This document shows positions 13,786-22,475 of a stretch of 64,000 bases of DNA, piece by piece; the first letter of the stretch is position 1, and every line of letters begins with the position of its first letter. A model generated the notes under the pieces. It was given only the letters and a program-made list of their open reading frames with translations. It searched no databases and was not told the origin of the DNA. The DNA lies in the NCBI GenBank assembly GCA_041671525.1, contig JBAZBJ010000003.1, forward strand, positions 1 through 64,000, read 5' to 3'. A program made the translations under genes and the position numbers. Origin of the DNA: UBA11098 sp041671525 (GTDB lineage: Bacteria; Patescibacteriota; Minisyncoccia; Moranbacterales; UBA2206).

Positions 13786-15330
13786 ATGGAAAAACTTAAA
13801 CGCACCATCTTTTTCTGGACTTTGGTCGTATTATTCCTGATAATCACGCCTATTATCGTCCTCAACGCCTGGGGTTACCGCTTCGATCTGCGAAACGGTG
13901 TTTTTGTACACAGTGGATCCATTACGATCAAAGCCAATCCACAGGAATTTGATGTCCACATCGACGGGAACTTGGAATCTGCCAAACAACTGAGCCGGAT
14001 CAATAATTCCTACAATATCACCGGCTTAACTCCCAAAAGCTATGGAGTCACGGTTTCGGCTGATGGTTTCCAATCATGGCGCAAGAACCTGGAAGTCCAC
14101 AGCGGGATCTCCACCGAATTGTGGAATGTGCTGCTGGTCAGACAGGATTACCCGCGCACCCCCTACGCCGCCGCTGGAGCGGAAAAGTTTTTTGTTTCCC
14201 CCAAAAACGATCAGGTAATTTACGTTGGGATGGATAACGGCGAAACCGTTGCCAAAATTCTGAATATCAACGACAAAAGCCTGGCCAACACTTTTATTTT
14301 CCCCGATTGGAAATTTATTGATGACACGCGCAAGGAAAACATCGAGTGGTCACCCCAGGGCGATTTTCTGTCCATTCCTTTACAAAAGACCGTCGTGCCG
14401 ACGATGACCCCGCTGAAAAAAACCCTGACAAAAAACGCCGCGACAACCCAAGCGGCCGCCGAGCAGACGCAATACGCTTATTTCATCGCCGATCCAAACG
14501 CCAACACCACCTTCAATCTTAATGACTTGTTGGGAAAAGATGATTTGCGCAACGTGCGCTGGGATCCACAAGACAAAAACTATCTTTTCTTTTTGAGCGA
14601 AAATTCGCTCTACAGAGCCAATATTACGGACAAAGCCGACCTAACGCTGATTGCTGATCAGGTTTCCAGCTACGACTTGTCTCAAAATAATGTGTACTAT
14701 TCCCAGATGCCGACCGAGCTGATTTTCCGCACCAATCTGGATGGGAAATCCGGTCTGACCCAAATCACCAATGCTTTCCCGGAACAACTAAACTCTGCCA
14801 ACGAAAAATTAATTGTTTTTGATGACATGCGCATCGCCTTTTTGAACACTAACGGCAACTTATATATCTTCAACCGCGGCGAGCTGGACACGTATTTTAA
14901 AAAACTTGGCGGTTCGGTGGCCGGCATGCAATTTTCCAATGACGGCAAAAAATTGCTCTTCTGGACCGACCACGAAATCTCTGCCTATTTCTTGCGCCAA
15001 TGGAGCGTCCAACCGACCCGCAACGAGAATGAAACACAGGACATCACCCGCTATTCTGACAGACTCAAAAATGTGCAGTGGTTTGCCGACTATGAACACG
15101 TCCTGTTTAGCACCGGCCCGTATGTGAAAATAATCGAGCTGGATTCGCGCGACCACCGCATATCCATGGACGTCTTGAAAACCGACACCGATTCGCCTTT
15201 CGTCATCTATAATGATTCACTGGAACGCCTCTTTCTCACTGACATCAAGGACAATGTTTCTGACATCTTCTCCATCGTCTTCCCTGAGCCCGGCGCCTTC
15301 TTGGGCATCTTCCCGCCAGCGCAACAATAG
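13786..15330 (+). CDS. Membrane-anchored PEGA-domain protein with beta-propeller-like repeats
   Basis: A 514-residue protein with one N-terminal membrane anchor (residues 8-28). A PEGA-type domain follows (about 45-115: GSITIKANPQEFDVHIDGNL, LTPKSYGVTVSADGFQSW, cut here into its two ends), then WD40/TolB-like blades containing WSPQGDFLSIPL, VRWDPQDKNYLFFLSEN, MQFSNDGKKLLFWTD and VQWFADYEHVLFSTG. PEGA domains occur in surface proteins. An extracytoplasmic location is inferred from the anchor. The function is unknown. Confidence 0.75.
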   Translation: MEKLKRTIFFWTLVVLFLIITPIIVLNAWGYRFDLRNGVFVHSGSITIKANPQEFDVHIDGNLESAKQLSRINNSYNITGLTPKSYGVTVSADGFQSWRKNLEVHSGISTELWNVLLVRQDYPRTPYAAAGAEKFFVSPKNDQVIYVGMDNGETVAKILNINDKSLANTFIFPDWKFIDDTRKENIEWSPQGDFLSIPLQKTVVPTMTPLKKTLTKNAATTQAAAEQTQYAYFIADPNANTTFNLNDLLGKDDLRNVRWDPQDKNYLFFLSENSLYRANITDKADLTLIADQVSSYDLSQNNVYYSQMPTELIFRTNLDGKSGLTQITNAFPEQLNSANEKLIVFDDMRIAFLNTNGNLYIFNRGELDTYFKKLGGSVAGMQFSNDGKKLLFWTDHEISAYFLRQWSVQPTRNENETQDITRYSDRLKNVQWFADYEHVLFSTGPYVKIIELDSRDHRISMDVLKTDTDSPFVIYNDSLERLFLTDIKDNVSDIFSIVFPEPGAFLGIFPPAQQ

Positions 15331-15334
15331 CACT

Positions 15335-15407
15335 GTCATCCTGAGCGAAGTCCGCCTCGGACGCAGTCGAAGGATCTAATTAGATTCCTCGACAAGCTCG
15401 GAATGAC
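15335..15407. repeat. GTCATCC...GAATGAC element, intergenic copy
   Basis: Begins GTCATCCTGAGCGAAGTC and ends CTCGGAATGAC. It shares terminal inverted repeats with 4861-4957 and the in-frame copy in dnaX (61172-61248). Confidence 0.8.
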
Positions 15408-15410
15408 AAA

Positions 15411-15437
15411 AAAATATCCCATTAAAGGGATATTTTT
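15411..15437. terminator. Bidirectional terminator after rpsI and the PEGA gene
   Basis: AAAATATCCC / GGGATATTTT with a 6-base loop ends both converging units: the PEGA gene on the plus strand and the alpha operon on the minus strand. Confidence 0.8.
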
Positions 15438-15460
15438 TGTTATAGAAAAGAATATTATTT

Positions 15461-15913
15461 CTAACGCTTCGCCCATTGCGGGGAACGACGCGCTTTGCGC
15501 AAGCCTGGTTTTTTGCGTTCCACCACGCGAGCGTCACGAGTCAGGAATCCCAAATCACGTAAAGTCTTTTTTAGGTTAATATCAAACTTGATCAAAGCCC
15601 GAGCAATCCCCAGTCTGGTCGCTTCCGCTTGGCCGGTAAAACCGCCACCCACCACTTTGACCAGCACGTCCGCCTTGCCCTCCCGACCGACTGCCACCAA
15701 GGGCGCCGCTACCGCCGCCCGCAAGCGATCCAGGGTGAAATAGTTGTCCGCTTTTTTGCCGTTCACCATAATCCCTTGATCACCTTTGGAAGCCAAATAG
15801 ACCCGCACCTGCGCGATCGAAGTTTTTCTTTTGCCAACAGCATAAAAGTATTCCCCATCCGGAGTTTTCATTTCTTCTTTTGCCGCTATTTTTTTCACTT
15901 TTTTTACAGCCAT
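15461..15913 (-). CDS. rpsI: 30S ribosomal protein S9
   Basis: A 150-residue uS9 with a Lys-rich N-terminal extension. AVGKRKTSIAQVRVYL begins the core, GGGFTGQAEATRLGIARAL is the RNA-binding middle, and the basic tail GLRKARRSPQWAKR reaches the tRNA anticodon in the P site. It is the last gene of the operon, 5 bases after rplM, and is followed by the terminator. Confidence 0.97.
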   Translation of the reverse strand: MAVKKVKKIAAKEEMKTPDGEYFYAVGKRKTSIAQVRVYLASKGDQGIMVNGKKADNYFTLDRLRAAVAAPLVAVGREGKADVLVKVVGGGFTGQAEATRLGIARALIKFDINLKKTLRDLGFLTRDARVVERKKPGLRKARRSPQWAKR

Positions 15914-15918
15914 ATGAT

Positions 15919-16320
15919 TTAGTGTGTTATGTCAATTTTATACTTATGTTCGGCATCTTTGAAAACAAACAGTCGGGTCATCATACGATCGCGCAGCTTG
16001 TTCTTGCACAACATGCCGACCACCGCCGCTTCGATGACTTTGCGCGAATCCTTCTTGATCTGGTCTTTCAGGGTAATTGAGGAAATTCCACCCGGGTACC
16101 CGCTGAAATGATGATACACTTTCCCTTCCATCTTGTTGCCGGTCGCAATAATCCGGTCAGAATTGATCACCACCACAAAATCACCCGCGTCGATATGCGG
16201 CGTAAAATCAACTTTGTTCTTGCCACGCAAAATCGTCGCGATCTGGGTCGCCAGCCGTCCGCTGGTTTGCCCTTCAGCATCGAACAAATGATATTTTCTT
16301 TGGATACTTTTCTTTCCCAT
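15919..16320 (-). CDS. rplM: 50S ribosomal protein L13
   Basis: A 133-residue uL13. HLFDAEGQTSGRLATQIATIL, GDFVVVINSDRI and HHFSGYPGGI are conserved family segments, and MLCKNKLRDRMMTRL is the C-terminal rRNA-binding helix. Slightly shorter than the usual 142 residues. Between it and rplQ lies a solo ACGAAT repeat arm (16345-16380). Confidence 0.97.
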   Translation of the reverse strand: MGKKSIQRKYHLFDAEGQTSGRLATQIATILRGKNKVDFTPHIDAGDFVVVINSDRIIATGNKMEGKVYHHFSGYPGGISSITLKDQIKKDSRKVIEAAVVGMLCKNKLRDRMMTRLFVFKDAEHKYKIDITH

Positions 16321-16344
16321 ATAATAAAATTATCTATAAACTTA

Positions 16345-16380
16345 ATATTCGTAATTTCGTTTAATTCGTAGTTCGTAAAT
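16345..16380. repeat. Solo arm of the ACGAAT repeat family
   Basis: ATTCGTAATTTCGTTTAATT followed by CGTAGTTCGTAAAT; the same arm is at 19194-19229 and as the right half of 16763-16828. Confidence 0.7.
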
Positions 16381-16742
16381 TATACGAACTCAATTACCGC
16401 AATCTTTGCACTGTCACTCTGTCTAGCACCGATTTTGATCACGCGGGTATAACCACTGCCTCGCTCCGTAAACTTGTCCAAAAATGCACCGGTCAGTTTT
16501 TTGACCGCCATGGCCGGCAATTTATTGTTCAAAGCGCGGATGACGGAAACTTTCTTCGCCTCAGTCTTGGACTGTTTGGCGCGGTTGATGATCCGGTCAA
16601 TCACGATTTTCAACTCCTTGGCTTTCGCCTCGGTCGTTTCGATCTTTTCTTTCATGATCAAACTGCCCAGCATAGTTTTCAGCATCGCCTCTCGTTGGTT
16701 TTTCACCCGTCCAAATTTTCGTCCGCTCTTTAAGTGTTTCAT
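16380..16742 (-). CDS. rplQ: 50S ribosomal protein L17
   Basis: A 120-residue bL17 beginning MKHLKSGRKFGRVKNQREAM, which is diagnostic, with the ETTEAKAKELKIVIDRIIN helix and a C-terminal GYTRVIKIGARQSDSAKIA. It lies directly after rpoA in the conserved alpha-operon order, but a 66-bp hairpin repeat lies between the two genes. Confidence 0.97.
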   Translation of the reverse strand: MKHLKSGRKFGRVKNQREAMLKTMLGSLIMKEKIETTEAKAKELKIVIDRIINRAKQSKTEAKKVSVIRALNNKLPAMAVKKLTGAFLDKFTERGSGYTRVIKIGARQSDSAKIAVIEFV

Positions 16743-16762
16743 GTTTTTTCTATAATTCTCAA

Positions 16763-16828
16763 TTTACGAACTACGAATTTTTCGAAAATACGAATATTCG
16801 TAATTTAGTTTAATTCGTAGTTCGTAAA
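16763..16828. repeat. 66-bp ACGAAT-family hairpin between rpoA and rplQ
   Basis: Perfect 17-bp terminal inverted repeats (TTTACGAACTACGAATT and its complement at 16812-16828) enclose about 32 bases containing further ACGAAT motifs. Confidence 0.85.
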
Positions 16829-16844
16829 TCTAAATCCTTCAAAA

Positions 16845-17819
16845 TTATTTTTCAGCTTTTAAGTTTAGCCCGAAATCACCAATGGCTTTCTTGATTTCTT
16901 TGACACCTTTGGCGCCCATACCTTCCAATTCACTGACTTGTGATTCGGTCATTTTCACAATTTCACCGATGGTCGCGATCTTGCTCTTCTCCAACACATT
17001 CAATGTCCGGGTGGAAAGATTTTTAAGCTCAGTCACTTCCACTTTTTTTGGATCATCTTTGGTCGGTGCGGCTTCTTCCGCCACCTTTTCCATCAAAACC
17101 ACTTTTTCTTCTTTCACTTCTTCTTTGCCCGCTTTTTCAAAACCGGACAGCGCCGAGAATTGATCCACCAGAATTTCCACAGATTTCGTGAAAGCTTCCT
17201 GCGGAGTAATGCTGCCGTCAGTCATGATTTCCACGGTGATTTTTTCAAAGTCGGTTCTTTTACCGACGCGCATGTTATCCACGGAATAGTTCACGCGACG
17301 GATCGGGGTATAGATCGCGTCCACCGCGATTACTCCGATTTCGCGTTCAGTTTTTTCCTGTTGTTCTACCGGCACATAACCTATCCCGCTGCCAATTTCA
17401 AACTCGATTTCCAGCTCCCCTTTCGCATTGGTGATGGTCGCGATGTGCGCGTCTTTGTTGATGACTTCCACGTCGGACGGACATTCAATCATGCCCGCAG
17501 TCACCACTTTTTCACCTTTTGCCTTCAAGGCAACCTTGATTGCTTCGTCCTTGTATGATTTAAAGCGCACTTGCTTCAGATTCAAAATAATTTGAATCAC
17601 ATCCTCCAGCACATTGGGAATGGTTGAAAATTCATGTGTCACGCCCTTGATTTTGACTGCCGTAATAGCTGAACCGGTCAAAGAAGACAACAACACTCGA
17701 CGCAGGGCATTACCCAAAGTCGTTCCATATCCAGGATGGCATCCATCGATTTCAAATTTACCAGTCTTTTCATCGATGCTGATAAATTTTGGCTTGTGTG
17801 GAAGTGCTATTGATTGCAT
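16845..17819 (-). CDS. rpoA: DNA-directed RNA polymerase subunit alpha
   Basis: A 324-residue alpha subunit. The N-terminal assembly domain has GYGTTLGNALRRVLLSSL and the beta-contacting segments; a Lys/Glu/Val-rich linker follows; the C-terminal domain (about 255-320: LKNLSTRTLNVLEKSKI, then VSELEGMGAKGVKEIKKAI) contacts UP elements and activators. Normal length, all domains present. Confidence 0.98.
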   Translation of the reverse strand: MQSIALPHKPKFISIDEKTGKFEIDGCHPGYGTTLGNALRRVLLSSLTGSAITAVKIKGVTHEFSTIPNVLEDVIQIILNLKQVRFKSYKDEAIKVALKAKGEKVVTAGMIECPSDVEVINKDAHIATITNAKGELEIEFEIGSGIGYVPVEQQEKTEREIGVIAVDAIYTPIRRVNYSVDNMRVGKRTDFEKITVEIMTDGSITPQEAFTKSVEILVDQFSALSGFEKAGKEEVKEEKVVLMEKVAEEAAPTKDDPKKVEVTELKNLSTRTLNVLEKSKIATIGEIVKMTESQVSELEGMGAKGVKEIKKAIGDFGLNLKAEK

Positions 17820-17921
17820 AGATTTAACTTATTTTTTATTAACGGATTTATTCGTTAATAATTTATAGTTTATTAAGCTTATTTATAACCCGCTGAAATT
17901 GACGGGATAATAGTAAATAAA

Positions 17922-18557
17922 TTATCGGGAATAATATTCAACCACTACCTGGGCATCGACATTGATGCCGACATCATCCTTGGTCGGATTATTCGTCACC
18001 TTGCCTTCGAATTTCTCAACATCTACTGCAATCCAGGCCGGGAAATCCTTCTTGTTTTTGAAGGTCACTTCCAAATTCTTGAAATAGTTCTTGCTTTTCT
18101 TGAATGAATTGATGGAAACCACATCTCCAACTTTAACCTCGGCTGATGGAATATCCAATTTCTTGCCGTTCAGGCTAATCAGACCGTGATTGACCAATTG
18201 TCGCGCCTGCGTTCTTGAGGTTGACAAACCGATGCGATACACCACGTTGTCCAAGCGTCTTTCCAAGCGAGCCAGCAAAAGATCACCAACCACACCCTGT
18301 TTGTTCTGCACTTCTTCAAAGTGATTTCTGAATTGCTTTTCCAAAACACCATAAATCCGTTTGATTTTCTGTTTCACCGCCAGCTGCATACCATATTCAC
18401 TCTTGTTACCCTTGACCATCTTCTTACCATGAGCTCCCGGCGCATAGGCACGGCGAACAATCGCGCATTTTGGCGTATTGCAACGATCACCCTTAAGAAA
18501 CAGCTTTTCGCCGGCTCTTCTACATTTTCTACACTTGGCGTCTATAGATCTAGCCAT
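17922..18557 (-). CDS. rpsD: 30S ribosomal protein S4
   Basis: A 211-residue uS4, an early 16S assembly protein. The N terminus keeps a zinc-type cluster (CRKCRRAGEKLFLKGDRC, then NTPKC), and the S4 RNA-binding domain (RLDNVVYRIGLSTSRTQARQ, LVNHGLISLNGK) is intact. An AGGAG lies at a suitable distance upstream. Other operons use S4 as a translational repressor; no S4 target structure can be recognised here. Confidence 0.97.
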   Translation of the reverse strand: MARSIDAKCRKCRRAGEKLFLKGDRCNTPKCAIVRRAYAPGAHGKKMVKGNKSEYGMQLAVKQKIKRIYGVLEKQFRNHFEEVQNKQGVVGDLLLARLERRLDNVVYRIGLSTSRTQARQLVNHGLISLNGKKLDIPSAEVKVGDVVSINSFKKSKNYFKNLEVTFKNKKDFPAWIAVDVEKFEGKVTNNPTKDDVGINVDAQVVVEYYSR

Positions 18558-18574
18558 ATAATTAATTCATTCTC

Positions 18575-18668
18575 CTACAAATTTACAAATCATATACAAA
18601 TCTACAAATGTGAGACAAATATTATTTTAAAATATTTGTAAATTTGTACCCGATTTGTATATTTGTAG
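18575..18668. repeat. 94-bp ACAAAT-family hairpin, empty copy (rpsK-rpsD)
   Basis: The left arm CTACAAATTTACAAATC... and the right arm ...GATTTGTATATTTGTAG are inverted repeats of each other with a short AT-rich loop. Same length and sequence class as 43107-43201; compare the gene-carrying copy at 59452-59904. Confidence 0.85.
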
Positions 18669-18698
18669 GTTATCTTCTTGTTTTATTTCTTAAAAACT

Positions 18699-19169
18699 CT
18701 AGACTCTTCGTGGTTTTTTGGAACGGCAACCGTTGTGCGGGATCGGGGTTTCATCCTTGATCATCAAAAGTTCAAATCCGTTATTAGCTAACGCGCGAAT
18801 TGATGCTTCGCGTCCGGAACCCACACCTTTAACATAAACCTCCAGCTCTTTCAATCCATATTTGCGCACTTTTTCACTGACATTGCCGACCACCTGGGTG
18901 GCTGCATACGGAGTCGCTTTTTTCGCACCTTTGAAACCCATCAGCCCGGAAGAAGCCCAGCCCAGAATGGCGCCATTGATATCAGCGATGCTCACAATCG
19001 TGTTGTTGTAGGTGCACTTCACTACGGCGCGACCTTTCAAAATCTGCCGTTTCGCTTTTTTGACTTTCTTGACCGCCTCAGCTTCGACTGCAGTTTTTTC
19101 CACACCTAAAGCCGCAGTTTCAGCAGCTGTTTCACTAACTTTTTCTTCAATTTTTGTATCCTCTGCCAT
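18699..19169 (-). CDS. rpsK: 30S ribosomal protein S11
   Basis: A 156-residue uS11 with an acidic/Ala-rich N-terminal extension of about 35 residues not found in most relatives (usual length about 130). The core VVKCTYNNTIVSIADINGAIL, split at residue 20, then SSGLMGFKGAKKATPYAA, KGVGSGREASIRAL and the C-terminal PIPHNGCRSKKPRRV are canonical. It forms part of the 30S platform. Confidence 0.97.
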   Translation of the reverse strand: MAEDTKIEEKVSETAAETAALGVEKTAVEAEAVKKVKKAKRQILKGRAVVKCTYNNTIVSIADINGAILGWASSGLMGFKGAKKATPYAATQVVGNVSEKVRKYGLKELEVYVKGVGSGREASIRALANNGFELLMIKDETPIPHNGCRSKKPRRV

Positions 19170-19193
19170 ATTGATTTAATCGGGTAAATTTTA

Positions 19194-19229
19194 AAATATT
19201 CGTAATTTCGTTTAATTCGTAGTTCGTAA
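19194..19229. repeat. Solo arm of the ACGAAT repeat family (rpsM-rpsK)
   Basis: ATTCGTAATTTCGTTTAATT followed by CGTAGTTCGTAATTTT, in the same orientation as 16345-16380. Confidence 0.7.
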
Positions 19230-19231
19230 TT

Positions 19232-19618
19232 TTAAGTCTTTTCGGTCTTCACGCGTCCGCTACCCATAGTTTTACGCACGTTGCCACGAACAGTACGGTT
19301 GTTCGTTTTGGTCCGTTGGCCACGCACCGGCAAACCGCGCTGATGGCGAACGCCGCGATAGGCCGAAATCTCTTTGAGCCGTTTCACATTCGTTCGAACC
19401 TCATGCTTGAGCTCACCTTCAATTCGGATCTTTTTTTCCACGTATTCTCGGATTTTGTTTTGCTGCTCATCTGAAAGATCCTTGGTTCTCATGTCTTTAG
19501 AAATTTCCAGTTCTTGCAAAATTTTCACCGCCGTCGAAGGACCGATACCATAGATATAAGTCAAGGAGATTTCTATTCTTTTTTCATCCGGAACGTTTAC
19601 GCCAGCGATTCGTAACAT
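19232..19618 (-). CDS. rpsM: 30S ribosomal protein S13
   Basis: A 128-residue uS13 located in the small-subunit head. It begins MLRIAGVNVPDEKRIEISL, contains YIYGIGPSTAVKIL and GVRHQRGLPVRGQRTKTNNR, and ends with a basic tail. The gene order rpmJ-rpsM-rpsK-rpsD-rpoA is the conserved bacterial one. Confidence 0.97.
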   Translation of the reverse strand: MLRIAGVNVPDEKRIEISLTYIYGIGPSTAVKILQELEISKDMRTKDLSDEQQNKIREYVEKKIRIEGELKHEVRTNVKRLKEISAYRGVRHQRGLPVRGQRTKTNNRTVRGNVRKTMGSGRVKTEKT

Positions 19619-19656
19619 AGTTTTAAGTTTATTGAGTTTAAGTAAGATTCTTTTCT

Positions 19657-19764
19657 CTACGAATTACGAACATTTACGAATGTACGAATACAGAAAATTT
19701 GGCTCTTAATCCGTATTCATATTTATCTCACATTAGTACATTCGTACAAATTCGTAATTCGTAG
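19657..19764. repeat. 108-bp ACGAAT-family hairpin (rpmJ-rpsM)
   Basis: Left arm CTACGAATTACGAACATT..., right arm ...ATTCGTAATTCGTAG. The loop shares CACATTAGTACATTCG with the 110-bp copy at 33291-33400, so these are copies of one element and not chance AT-rich DNA. Confidence 0.85.
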
Positions 19765-19767
19765 AGG

Positions 19768-19881
19768 CTACCCTTGTCTTTGCTTATGCTTTGGCGTGAC
19801 ACACACGACAAAAACTTTGCCTTTTCTTTTGACAAGTTTGCATTTATCACAAATTTTTTTAACTGATGCTCTAACTTTCAT
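19768..19881 (-). CDS. rpmJ: 50S ribosomal protein L36
   Basis: A 37-residue bL36 reading from ATG at 19881 to TAG at 19768-19770. It begins MKVRASVKKICDKCKLVKRK and the zinc ligands CDKC are complete, with the later Cys in VVCVTPKHKQ. Its ATG overlaps the infA stop by one base (TAATG), indicating coupled translation. Confidence 0.95.
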   Translation of the reverse strand: MKVRASVKKICDKCKLVKRKGKVFVVCVTPKHKQRQG

Positions 19882-20102
19882 TATTTTAATCTTTGAGTTA
19901 TGCGGCCTTTGGTCAAGTCGTAGGGACTCATTTCCACCAAGACTCGGTCACCGGGTAGGAGTCGGATATAATTGACCCGCATCCGGCCGGAGATATGCGC
20001 CAAAATTGAATGTCCATTATCCAAAACAACCTTAAAGGTCGTGCTGGGCAAGGATTCTTCCACCACGCCTTCCAACTTAACTAACTCTTTATTATTTGCC
20101 AT
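19881..20102 (-). CDS. infA: Translation initiation factor IF-1
   Basis: A 73-residue S1/OB-fold protein that fills the ribosomal A site during initiation. KLEGVVEESLPSTTFKVVLD, GHSILAHISGRMRVNYIRLL (about 30-49) and SPYDLTKGRITQR are the canonical segments. First gene of the operon; secY, adk and map, often upstream, are absent. It shares one base with rpmJ. Confidence 0.97.
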   Translation of the reverse strand: MANNKELVKLEGVVEESLPSTTFKVVLDNGHSILAHISGRMRVNYIRLLPGDRVLVEMSPYDLTKGRITQRLK

Positions 20103-20134
20103 GTTTTATTTAGAAAACAAAAAAATAGACGGAG

Positions 20135-20162
20135 AATTTCTGAGGAGTTTGCCTCAGAAGAA
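20135..20162 (-). promoter_or_regulatory. Hairpin in the infA leader
   Basis: TTCTGAGG / CCTCAGAA around a 6-base loop lies in the roughly 130-base leader of the alpha operon. On the minus strand it is followed some 12 bases later by TTTTTTTG, so attenuation is possible but unproven. I see no gene in 20103-20357. Confidence 0.4.
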
Positions 20163-20242
20163 TAAAATCAATCCTAGTTCGTGCATCTCGAGAATTCCCT
20201 CTATTAAGCGCTAAAATATTCTTTTTTGTAATGTCTTTAACT

Positions 20243-20270
20243 ATTGTAGCAGCTATTTAATTGTTGTCAA
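20243..20270 (-). promoter_or_regulatory. Promoter of the infA/alpha ribosomal operon
   Basis: TTGACA (20265-20270) and TACAAT (20243-20248) are separated by 16 bases on the minus strand. The predicted leader to infA is about 130 bases. Confidence 0.8.
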
Positions 20271-20357
20271 CCCCGTTTGGAAATTTAGGCAAATTTTCTG
20301 TAAATTATCGATTTTAAGGCGAAGCCGCTTCGCTCTCATTTTTTACTTTACTTAAGT

Positions 20358-22400
20358 CTAATTTGAATTTCCAACGGGGTCAAGTTCTATATTCACCCGG
20401 CTGGCGTAAGCCGGTATTTTGCCCGAGATAAAGGCCGGCCAGTACACGATCTCCGCTTTGTCCACTGCCGTATATGTCTTTAAATAAGCCTTGAAATCCT
20501 CTTCACTCTTGCCCAAAATGCCTTTTTCCAAATTTTCCAGATCGATATCTGACCCGATTTTGCCGGCCGCGTTCACCCGAATGGTGATGGTGCTCTTGGT
20601 AAAATCTGTGTCTGCTTTGCCGTATTGCAAGATCAGATTGTCTTCACTCACCCTGCCCGCCGCGGAACCGGCCTTAGCAATATCGCTGGCCAAGACGCTG
20701 CGTAGATCTTTTTCTTTGAAAGCCACCGCGCTCGCCTTGGCTTTGACCGTGACCGTAAATTTGTCGACAATTTCACCCTCCGTATTGGAAACCGTATATG
20801 TCGCGTCACTAATATTGATGGCGTCTTCCAAAATCATTTGGTCGCTCCCACCCGAATCTTTGATTGCTTTTTTCAAGTTAGCCGTCAAATCGGCCAGGGT
20901 TTTTGTTTTGGCATTGGTGATATCCGCCGCGGAAATTGATTGGGTAACATTGGAACTACCATCACTTGTGCCGCCACCCGTCATCGCTTTGAAGGACTTC
21001 GCGTAAATTTTCGTATATTTTTCCGTACCGCTATCTTTGAAGCCCGGAATAGAAAAGGTCGTCGGATCAACGTTGTAAGCGCTGCCAGACTCATCCGCCA
21101 CAACTTCTACCTCGATTGCTCCCGGACTGCTTTGCCCGCCCACATTGGTCATACCCGGAACCGTTGTCGCTTTGATCAGACGAAAGATCTTCCCATCCGC
21201 GCTTTGAAAACGCGTCGTCGCTACCAAGGGTTGCGGACTGGCGCTGAATTCATTATAAATGGTGAGTGTGCCATGCGCTTTTTGTTTGGCCGCCGCGGAG
21301 CTGCCAGTGACCGGGAAGGTGCTGGTGAGTTGATCGTCCACGGTCAAGGCTTTGGCCGGAATCGCCTGCTGCTCCAGATCAACCGCAACCTGATCAATAT
21401 TCGCGCTTACCTGCGCATCCACTGATTGCGCTTTGGTTTTAGCAAAAATTTTTATATTCACTTTAGGCAGAAATAAATACGCCAACGACAAAACGACGAC
21501 GAGCGCGCCCGCCGAGCCGATCCACGCGAAATATTTCCAAAATTTTCCGGACAACTGAACACTTGCATAGTCCATCTTATCTGCTTCTGCTTTATATTTC
21601 CGGCTACCCTCCGAATTCAAGAAATTGGCCAGTTCCTCGCTTTTGCCGGTTTCGAAATTTTCCTGCTCAAACGAAACCTTGGCTTTTCGCGTCCGGCGGA
21701 CGTTGGTTTCTGACGCCTCCGCAAATTCTGACGCGCCAAAATCATAAATATCTTCCTTGTAGCTATTGTCCGCGTCAGACACGCCGGCCTGTTTAATGTC
21801 AATATTTTTCACGATATCAAAAGTCGCGGGCTTTTTTCGGCCACGGGTGCTTTTTTTGATATCCGCGCCGATATCAGTGATTAGTTCTTTATTAACAATA
21901 ACCTCGTTCTTATTCAACTGTACTTCTTCAGATTGAACCGGTCTTTCCCCGCGAGCCGGTTTTGCGGACATTCTCTTCCCGGAACGGACCGGCGCGGAAG
22001 CTTCGTCAAAATATTCGGCCGAGCCTAAATCATCAATGCTTTTTTTGCTATCACCACCCTGCTCATCATCTTCGGATGACATCCGTACCTCGATCCGATC
22101 TTCTCTTCGACTATCACCTACCAGAGCCATCTCTTCTCCCGCCACGTCATCCAATTTTTGTTCGACTGGGATGCCGGTTTTTTCAATCAGCAATTTGCCC
22201 AGTTTATCCTGCGTCACAATGACCAATTCTTTCTGCAAATTATCCGCTTCTTTTTTCAGCAATTTCAAGTTGACGATGCTTTGGATGAGCAAGGCCCGCT
22301 TGGGCACGACAATGATAATTTCCGTCGATTGTGCTTTGCGCAATCTCTCCACGATAGAAGTTATCTCTTCGTCAATGTCGATGTAAAATGTTTGATGCAT
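20358..22400 (-). CDS. Large membrane protein with a baseplate-J-like extracytoplasmic domain
   Basis: A 680-residue protein. An N-terminal cytoplasmic domain of about 85 residues (DIDEEITSIVERLR, IIIVVPKRALLIQSIVNLKL) is followed by a long charged low-complexity region, one membrane segment (about 285-310) and a long extracytoplasmic part. That part contains HGTLTIYNEFSASPQPLVAT, TRFQSADGKIFRL and AYNVDPTTFSIPGF, resembling baseplate J/gp47-like proteins annotated in CPR genomes. It is followed 3' to 5' by the FtsA/PilM-like gene, suggesting a joint role in a surface structure. Function not established. Confidence 0.6.
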   Translation of the reverse strand: MHQTFYIDIDEEITSIVERLRKAQSTEIIIVVPKRALLIQSIVNLKLLKKEADNLQKELVIVTQDKLGKLLIEKTGIPVEQKLDDVAGEEMALVGDSRREDRIEVRMSSEDDEQGGDSKKSIDDLGSAEYFDEASAPVRSGKRMSAKPARGERPVQSEEVQLNKNEVIVNKELITDIGADIKKSTRGRKKPATFDIVKNIDIKQAGVSDADNSYKEDIYDFGASEFAEASETNVRRTRKAKVSFEQENFETGKSEELANFLNSEGSRKYKAEADKMDYASVQLSGKFWKYFAWIGSAGALVVVLSLAYLFLPKVNIKIFAKTKAQSVDAQVSANIDQVAVDLEQQAIPAKALTVDDQLTSTFPVTGSSAAAKQKAHGTLTIYNEFSASPQPLVATTRFQSADGKIFRLIKATTVPGMTNVGGQSSPGAIEVEVVADESGSAYNVDPTTFSIPGFKDSGTEKYTKIYAKSFKAMTGGGTSDGSSNVTQSISAADITNAKTKTLADLTANLKKAIKDSGGSDQMILEDAINISDATYTVSNTEGEIVDKFTVTVKAKASAVAFKEKDLRSVLASDIAKAGSAAGRVSEDNLILQYGKADTDFTKSTITIRVNAAGKIGSDIDLENLEKGILGKSEEDFKAYLKTYTAVDKAEIVYWPAFISGKIPAYASRVNIELDPVGNSN

Positions 22401-22475
22401 GTTTGCGAATTGTCGCTAATGATTAATCAAATGTATTCGAATTCATTTGCTTGAACATTCGCGAGTATTAGTAAA

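Noticed and set aside
16345..19764. Possible CRISPR array, because similar short repeats recur at intervals.
   Set aside because: The repeats are inverted hairpins of varying size separated by whole ribosomal genes; there is no regular repeat-spacer pattern and no cas gene.
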